Source: an uncultured cyanobacterium (GTDB taxonomy: Bacteria; Cyanobacteriota; Cyanobacteriia; Cyanobacteriales; FACHB-T130). Taken from it: 64,000 nucleotides of DNA. Positions 59,311 through 64,000 of the stretch are shown in pieces; positions within the stretch are counted from its first letter, which is position 1, and every line of letters starts with the position of its first letter. The notes below the pieces were generated by a model. The model saw nothing but the letters and a program-made list of their open reading frames with translations, did no database searches and was not told where the DNA came from. The DNA lies in contig CAKZHE010000265.1 in assembly GCA_936920195.1 (NCBI GenBank), positions 59,547-123,546 of the forward strand. The letters run 5' to 3'. The position numbers were made by a program, and so were the translations under genes.

Positions 59311-60525
59311 ATGCTCATTGCTATCGTTACCTCCCCATCATTACCAATGGATAGAAAATTCTGGATTATTGCCTTAGTAGCTTTTATTAATTCCATGAGT
59401 CTGACGATTTTAATTCCCATTATTTATTTGTATGGGAAACAATTTCATCTCAATGATTTTCAGACTAGCCTGCTATTTGCAATTTACTCAATTACGCAAT
59501 TTTTATCAACCCCAGTCATCGGGAAACTTTCTGACATTTATGGGCGAAAACCCCTGCTAATCATTAGTTTAGCCGGAACAGTAATTGCTAATTTCATTGC
59601 TGGAACAGCAACGACAGCAGTCGTATTATTTTTAGCCCGGTTTTTGGACGGCATTACTGGTGGCAATAATTCTGTTGCCCAAGCAGTATTATCTGACGTA
59701 ATTCCCCGCGAACAACGGGCGCAAGCTTTTGGAATTTTTGGGGCAGCTTTTGGATTGGGATTTGTGATCGGTCCGGCAATTAGTTTAGTCTTGCAACCAA
59801 TTTCCTTGGGAGCTTCTTTTTTGGCTTCGAGCGCGATCGCCGCAGTAGGATTGATCGTTACTATGGTATTTTTGCCGGAAACTCTAGTCAATAAAGCCGA
59901 AAAAATGCAAAACATTTTTGACTTGGGATTGGAGACGTTAATTACCGGATTAACCATGCCCAGAGTTGGGATACTATTAATCATCAATTTCTGCATTGGT
60001 ACTACTTTTACCATCTTTACCTATGCCTTTCAGCCCTATTTTATTTATATCCTTCATCAAAATAGTCAGAGCTTAACTTTGCTATTTGTGACCTTTGGAA
60101 TTTTAGGGCTAATTATGCAAACAGTCGGAATTAAATTTCTGATGCGATCGCTTAGTATCATCAGGATTCTTTTCTTATCCCTTTTGGTTCGCGGGGTTTC
60201 ATTTCTATTCATGCCAGTTTGGGCAAATGTAACTTATTTTGTAGCGATCGCAGTGATTTTTTCAATTTTTAATTCCTTGGTACAACCCACCATTACTACC
60301 TTAATTTCTTTAAATGCCAAAGCCGAAGAACAGGGGATTGCCCTAGGATTAAATGCTTCCTATTTGAGTATTTCTAATGCTGTTGGGCCAGTAATTGCCG
60401 GGATGCTGATGAATCAAGCTCACCCCGAAACCTACAGCCATTCCCTCTATGTTTCGGGAGGGCTGACATTGATGGTATTTTTATTTGCCGTTTGGACACG
60501 CGATCGCTACAACGTTAGCAATTAA
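59311..60525 (+). CDS. MFS transporter (multidrug/TetA-like)
   Basis: A 404-residue, 12-segment major facilitator. The conserved loop 2-3 motif is GKLSDIYGRKPLLIISL (family GxLxDRxGRR), and motif C-like GAAFGLGFVIGPAISLVL marks a drug:H+ antiporter. A hydrophobic start IIALVAFINSMSLTILIPII follows the N-terminus. The substrate is unknown. ATG 59311 is used; ATG 59347 (MDRKFWII) is an equally possible start. It is divergent from the unknown 138-residue gene, and the hairpin at 59018-59057 lies in its upstream region. Confidence 0.88.
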   Translation: MLIAIVTSPSLPMDRKFWIIALVAFINSMSLTILIPIIYLYGKQFHLNDFQTSLLFAIYSITQFLSTPVIGKLSDIYGRKPLLIISLAGTVIANFIAGTATTAVVLFLARFLDGITGGNNSVAQAVLSDVIPREQRAQAFGIFGAAFGLGFVIGPAISLVLQPISLGASFLASSAIAAVGLIVTMVFLPETLVNKAEKMQNIFDLGLETLITGLTMPRVGILLIINFCIGTTFTIFTYAFQPYFIYILHQNSQSLTLLFVTFGILGLIMQTVGIKFLMRSLSIIRILFLSLLVRGVSFLFMPVWANVTYFVAIAVIFSIFNSLVQPTITTLISLNAKAEEQGIALGLNASYLSISNAVGPVIAGMLMNQAHPETYSHSLYVSGGLTLMVFLFAVWTRDRYNVSN

Positions 60526-60580
60526 ACTGAAAGGGGATACTCAATCGCCCATTTATGTTGTAAAGCCAGTAATAAAGCCA

Positions 60581-60656
60581 GTAGGGTGCGTTAGCGGCAG
60601 CGTAACGCACCGTTAACGGGTAGGCGGTGCGTTACGCTATCGCTAACACACCCTAC
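60581..60656. repeat. Palindromic GTAGGGTGCGTTA repeat
   Basis: GTAGGGTGCGTTAGCGGCAG and GTGCGTTACGCTATCGCTAA lead to ACACACCCTAC. It forms a long stem with outer arms GTAGGGTGCGTTAGCG and CGCTAACACACCCTAC. This is a dispersed repeat type, distinct from families A to C. It lies between convergent MFS and kinase genes and may help end both transcripts. Confidence 0.75.
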
Positions 60657-60690
60657 TACTACTACTAATTAATGGTGGCATAATTTATTT

Positions 60691-62553
60691 CTAAGCTCTG
60701 GTAATTGGCAAAGAAATTACAAATTCTGTACCTTTATCAGGAGCAGAAAAAACCTCAATTTTTCCCTTATGCCGCTCAATAATTTGGTAGCAAATAGTTA
60801 ATCCTAAACCCGTACCTTGACCTACAGGTTTAGTTGTAAAAAATGGATCAAATAACTTGCCCAATAACTCTGATGGGATGGCGGAACCATTATTCCAAAA
60901 ACTGATGGCAATGCGATCGCGCTCGATTTGGCTAGTTTGAATAATAATTGTTGGCTTACCATCAACAAAAAAACCATTTTTTTGATCCTCTTGTAAAGCA
61001 TCAATGGCATTGTTAATCATATTCATAAATACCTGATTTAACAGGGAAGGATAGCACTCGACCAAAGTTAAATTTCCATACTTTTTGGCAACGGTAATTT
61101 CTGGCGGGAAACGATGATTAAGCAGTAGCAAAGTGCTTTCAATTCCTTCGTGAATATCAATAGTTTTAATCTCTGATTCGTCAAGGCGAGAAAAATTTCG
61201 CAATGATAGCACAATCTTCCGGATTCGGTCAGTACCGCTTTTCATTGACAGCAGAATTTGGGAAAAATCTTCAGTTAGAAATTCCAAGTCAATGCTACCC
61301 ATTTTCTCTTGGATGGCAGAAGGGGGAGCGGGGTAATATTGTTGGTAAAGTTGTAATAAATCTAGCAAATCTTGGACGTAGCTATTGGTATAATCTAGAT
61401 TGCCATAAATAAAATTAATCGGATTATTGATTTCGTGGGCGACTCCCGCCACCATTTGACCAAGACTAGACATTTTTTCGTTTTGAATTAGTTGTGCTTG
61501 CCTTTCTTGCAAAGCTTGTAAGGCAGCACTTAATTGTTGATGATTTTCAGATAGTTCTTCAGTCCTTTCTGCGACTCGCTTTTCTAAGGTTTCGTGGGCT
61601 ATTTCTAGTTCTTGGGTATATTCAGATACTCGGCTAATTAAGCGATTCAGGGCAATGGCTACCATCCCCACTTCATCTTGGGTAACTACTGGCACTTGGA
61701 GGGCAAAATTAACTTCTTCGCTGGCTTGCTGGGCGATTTTGGTGACTGTTTCTAAAGGATGAGCGATCGCTCGACTGGTATAAATTGCTAAAATGGCGGC
61801 GATACTAATGGAAAGTAGCATACTAAAAGCCACTATTTCAGTCCGCAAAATTCTGGCATTTTGAACTGATGTATCAGCTAAATGCTGTCTCTGTTGAGAT
61901 TCTTGAATAAACTTAACCGTATCCGATAGCACCGCATCAAATCTCAGGGAGATGGCGCTAGTCGTAAATTCGGCGATTTGTTGTTGTTTCAACTTTCTTT
62001 CTGATGCCGTTAGTTTGATAGGATTGGCTTGATATAAAACTGTTTCCATTTCTTGCGAATACTGACTAGCGATCGCCGCACAAGTATATAAAAAGTTGTC
62101 CAGACTTTCTAGATGGGTAATTTTCGCCGAAGACTGGAGTTCAGTAATTGTTTGATTAATACTAATAATATGGGTTTGAAATTGGGCGTGTTTTTGGGCA
62201 AATAACTGCGGTTTGGACATTAAATTAATAAATTCGTGGTGGTTCAGTCTCATGTGGAGAACACTACGCTGTAATTCATTTAATAACTGTTCTTGTTTAA
62301 TCGCATGGTTTAATTGTTGCTGGGCTTGATGTTGATAAAAATCTCCAATTGCCAAACCAGAAGCAGTTCCCAGTAAGGTAATTCCCACAGCGATCGCATA
62401 GCCAAAACCAATTTTACGTCGGATGCTAGTGCCTTTGGCTGGCAATTTCTGCCAAAAGTCAGCAATTTTCGGCTGATTTTGTGGTATTGCTAACTGATGC
62501 CGCTCAGTTGCAGCAGCAATTTTGGTGGGAAGATTGTGCTTTTGAGATCGCAT
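60691..62553 (-). CDS. HAMP-domain sensor histidine kinase, paralogue of 44524-46401
   Basis: A 620-residue membrane kinase. Membrane segments (FGYAIAVGITLLGTASGLAI and IVAFSMLLSISIAAILAIYT) flank a periplasmic helical sensor. HAMP and a coiled coil (AHETLEKRVAERTEELSENH) follow. HisKA has His373 in GVAHEINNPINF and the ATPase domain has NMINNAIDAL, SFWNNGSAIPSELL and GQGTGLGLT. In the G1 box the usual DNG is replaced by NNG (FWNNGSAIP), an atypical change that might alter ATP affinity. The rest is strikingly similar to the kinase at 44524-46401. No response regulator is adjacent. Confidence 0.9.
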   Translation of the reverse strand: MRSQKHNLPTKIAAATERHQLAIPQNQPKIADFWQKLPAKGTSIRRKIGFGYAIAVGITLLGTASGLAIGDFYQHQAQQQLNHAIKQEQLLNELQRSVLHMRLNHHEFINLMSKPQLFAQKHAQFQTHIISINQTITELQSSAKITHLESLDNFLYTCAAIASQYSQEMETVLYQANPIKLTASERKLKQQQIAEFTTSAISLRFDAVLSDTVKFIQESQQRQHLADTSVQNARILRTEIVAFSMLLSISIAAILAIYTSRAIAHPLETVTKIAQQASEEVNFALQVPVVTQDEVGMVAIALNRLISRVSEYTQELEIAHETLEKRVAERTEELSENHQQLSAALQALQERQAQLIQNEKMSSLGQMVAGVAHEINNPINFIYGNLDYTNSYVQDLLDLLQLYQQYYPAPPSAIQEKMGSIDLEFLTEDFSQILLSMKSGTDRIRKIVLSLRNFSRLDESEIKTIDIHEGIESTLLLLNHRFPPEITVAKKYGNLTLVECYPSLLNQVFMNMINNAIDALQEDQKNGFFVDGKPTIIIQTSQIERDRIAISFWNNGSAIPSELLGKLFDPFFTTKPVGQGTGLGLTICYQIIERHKGKIEVFSAPDKGTEFVISLPITRA

Positions 62554-62970
62554 AGCATCGAGATTTCAGGTACATAACTTTAACTATCTACCCAAATCCG
62601 GTCAATTTTCAGAAAATTCACAGATCATTAATTCCCTTCTGGGAGATCGCGCTAGCGTATTCCCAGGGTTTCGCTTATATCACCATCCCAGAAAGGGATG
62701 GCAGATCTAACCGCTGGTAATCCTGGCAATTTTTAACTGGCACTCAATTCGTCTCCCCCAGATCCCAATCCTGAATATTCTCTGACGGAAGTAATAATTT
62801 GGGGAGGAAATTGGGCTTCCTGAACTCCCAACGCTAGAGATAGCCAGCATTTACAAGTTGATTGGGCAACTAAAAAATCAAAACTTGATCAAAAATGGTC
62901 AATGGCTTCAAAGTTGTGTCACGATCCAAAGAAGATCAATTCTTGTACTTTTAATTAAAGTATTTCCCTC
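62554..62970. promoter_or_regulatory. Long leader region before speB with a hairpin
   Basis: 417 bases between divergent genes. A perfect seven-base stem, CCATCCC (62683-62689) with GGGATGG (62695-62701), loop AGAAA, stands alone. No T-run follows. The speB and kinase promoters must be here; no gene is supported (a 63-codon ORF at 62858-63049 is in the speB start region in another frame). Confidence 0.4.
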
Positions 62971-63894
62971 ATGTTGGTGCAAACTCCTCCCATATCTCTG
63001 CCATTCATCGGCTCAGAATTTGCCGCTGCCTACGAAACTGCTAAGGTAGTGATTCTGCCTATTCCCTACGAGGCGACAACTTCCTACCGCCAAGGCTGCG
63101 AAGACGGACCAGAGGCGATTCTCAGCGCATCGCAACAGGTGGAATACTACGATGAAGAACTAGACCAAGAAATTTGCGAGAAAGTGGGAATTTATACTCA
63201 CCCCGCGATCGCCGATACCCGCCATCATCGGTCAGTTTCCGCCGAAGAAATGCTCGCAGTGACCAAAAATACGACTTTGCAGTTTATTCAAGATGGCAAG
63301 TTTGCGATCGCTTTAGGCGGCGAACACAGTATCACCGCTGGGGTAGTGGCTGCCTATCAAGAAGCCTATCCAGAACCCTTTACGGTAGTGCAAATTGATG
63401 CTCACGGCGACTTGCGCCACGAATACCAAGGCTCAATTCACAATCATGCCTGCGTGATGCGGCGGGTACTAGATATGGGTTTGCCGACGTTGCAAATCGG
63501 CATTCGGGCAATTTGCAAAGAAGAAGCGGATTTGATCAAAGAACGGCAGTTAAATGTATTTCGAGCCAGGGAAATTGCCACTCAACCAGATTGGATTGAA
63601 CGAGCGATCGCTTCTATCACCACATCGCGGGTTTTCTTTACCATAGACTTAGATGGCATCGATCCCACTCTGATCCCCGGTGTAGGCACTCCCGAACCAG
63701 GCGGGTTAAACTGGTATAGTCTGATGGCTTTTTTCCAAGAAATATTTGCCAAATTTGAAGTAATTGGCGGTGATGTGATGGAACTAGCACCTATTCCTGG
63801 CTCGGTAGTCTCTGAGTTCACGGCTGCCAAACTGATTTATAAGTTGATTGGCTATCAAGCATTAAAACAAGGCTGGTTTGAATCAATAGTGTAG
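62971..63894 (+). CDS. speB: Agmatinase (ureohydrolase family)
   Basis: Hydrolyses agmatine to putrescine and urea in polyamine synthesis. The 307 residues match the family. Manganese ligands are in LGGEHSI (His119), DAHGDLR (Asp143, His145, Asp147) and the later TIDLDGIDPTLIPGVGTPEP (Asp pair). IPYEATTSYRQGCEDGPEAI near the start is typical of the cyanobacterial form. Arginase or guanidinobutyrase are related, and the agmatinase call rests on overall pattern. It starts at an ATG with no strong ribosome site. It is alone, 76 bases before the low-complexity tail of the window. Confidence 0.9.
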   Translation: MLVQTPPISLPFIGSEFAAAYETAKVVILPIPYEATTSYRQGCEDGPEAILSASQQVEYYDEELDQEICEKVGIYTHPAIADTRHHRSVSAEEMLAVTKNTTLQFIQDGKFAIALGGEHSITAGVVAAYQEAYPEPFTVVQIDAHGDLRHEYQGSIHNHACVMRRVLDMGLPTLQIGIRAICKEEADLIKERQLNVFRAREIATQPDWIERAIASITTSRVFFTIDLDGIDPTLIPGVGTPEPGGLNWYSLMAFFQEIFAKFEVIGGDVMELAPIPGSVVSEFTAAKLIYKLIGYQALKQGWFESIV

Positions 63895-63944
63895 AAGGTA
63901 TTTGGGGGCGCGCAAGCACCGGGAGGGGCGAGCGCCAAAAACAG

Positions 63945-64000
63945 TTAATTTCCCCCCACCCCATCTCCCCATCTCCCCATCCCCCCCATCTCCCCATCCC
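63945..64000. repeat. CCCCATCT-type tandem repeat at the window end
   Basis: Eight-base units CTCCCCAT repeat from about 63957, with a run of Cs in the middle, to the end of the window. It is another cyanobacterial short tandem repeat, continuing beyond the data. It follows a GC-rich GGGGGCGCGCAAGC stretch after speB. Confidence 0.8.

Noticed and set aside
1..64000. tRNA, rRNA or riboswitch genes
   Set aside because: Intergenic regions were read for clover-leaf or known riboswitch patterns by eye and none was found; a covariance-model search would be needed to exclude small RNAs.

Overview
The window reads as chromosomal DNA of a filamentous cyanobacterium; the genus is not determinable from sequence alone. 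The reasons are the very frequent HIP1 octamer GCGATCGC, a plant-type 2Fe-2S ferredoxin, a phylloquinone-pathway DHNA-CoA hydrolase, several cyanobacterial gene families (DUF928, DUF3326, DUF29, Uma2, TPR-CHAT proteins, SLH-GHL10), heptanucleotide STRR-type repeats, and many small palindromic or MITE-like repeats. No rRNA, tRNA, CRISPR array or prophage was seen.

Layout. 1-6.8 kb: a partial DUF29 gene, hisD, an orphan dndD-like SMC ATPase and argG (all minus), then a branched-chain amino-acid-type binding protein (plus). 7-12.1 kb: a TPR-CHAT protease-like gene, a repeat-rich gap and a tightly coupled two-gene cassette ending in a membrane protein. 12.1-14.6 kb: Uma2, an outer-membrane-like protein and a decayed IS605-type element. 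14.6-18.8 kb: a cell-wall block (serine hydrolase, NlpC/P60 endopeptidase, SLH-GHL10 protein). 19.4-29.5 kb: a two-partner secretion locus (TpsA, TpsB, exported CHAT protein), followed upstream by PBP1C. 29.6-31.1 kb: a toxin-antitoxin scrap yard (DUF433 remnant, HicBA, a DUF6887-like protein, an antitoxin with a truncated VapC). 31.2-37.6 kb: DUF928, a transglutaminase-like protein, a DUF4351/Rpn-type protein and a zinc metalloprotease. 37.7-40.3 kb: a coupled ATPase plus HNH nuclease pair resembling Septu-type anti-phage defence. 40.5-43.2 kb: cupin, CPBP protease, DUF3326, a small conserved protein and ferredoxin. 43.6-48.3 kb: a PhnD-like binding protein coupled to a histidine kinase, then a sodium:solute symporter with DUF485. 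48.4-53.7 kb: GFA protein, a TnpB relic, adenylate kinase, a CobO-like protein, DHNA-CoA hydrolase, a GMC oxidoreductase and a zinc-ribbon protein. 53.8-62.6 kb: a CheY-like regulator, a 1300-residue hybrid signalling protein, an unknown gene, an MFS transporter and a second HAMP kinase paralogous to the first. The window ends with agmatinase (speB).

The main systems of interest are the ATPase/HNH pair (37749-40300), the TPS locus with an exported CHAT protein (19454-27044), the TPR-CHAT plus membrane-protein cassette (7034-12115), the lone dndD, the SBP-kinase pair (43647-46401) and the hybrid regulator whose DNA-binding output module is joined to a receiver with Asn in place of the phospho-acceptor Asp. 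The intergenic DNA is dominated by at least three families of short inverted-repeat elements; one is nested in another repeat with a probable target duplication.
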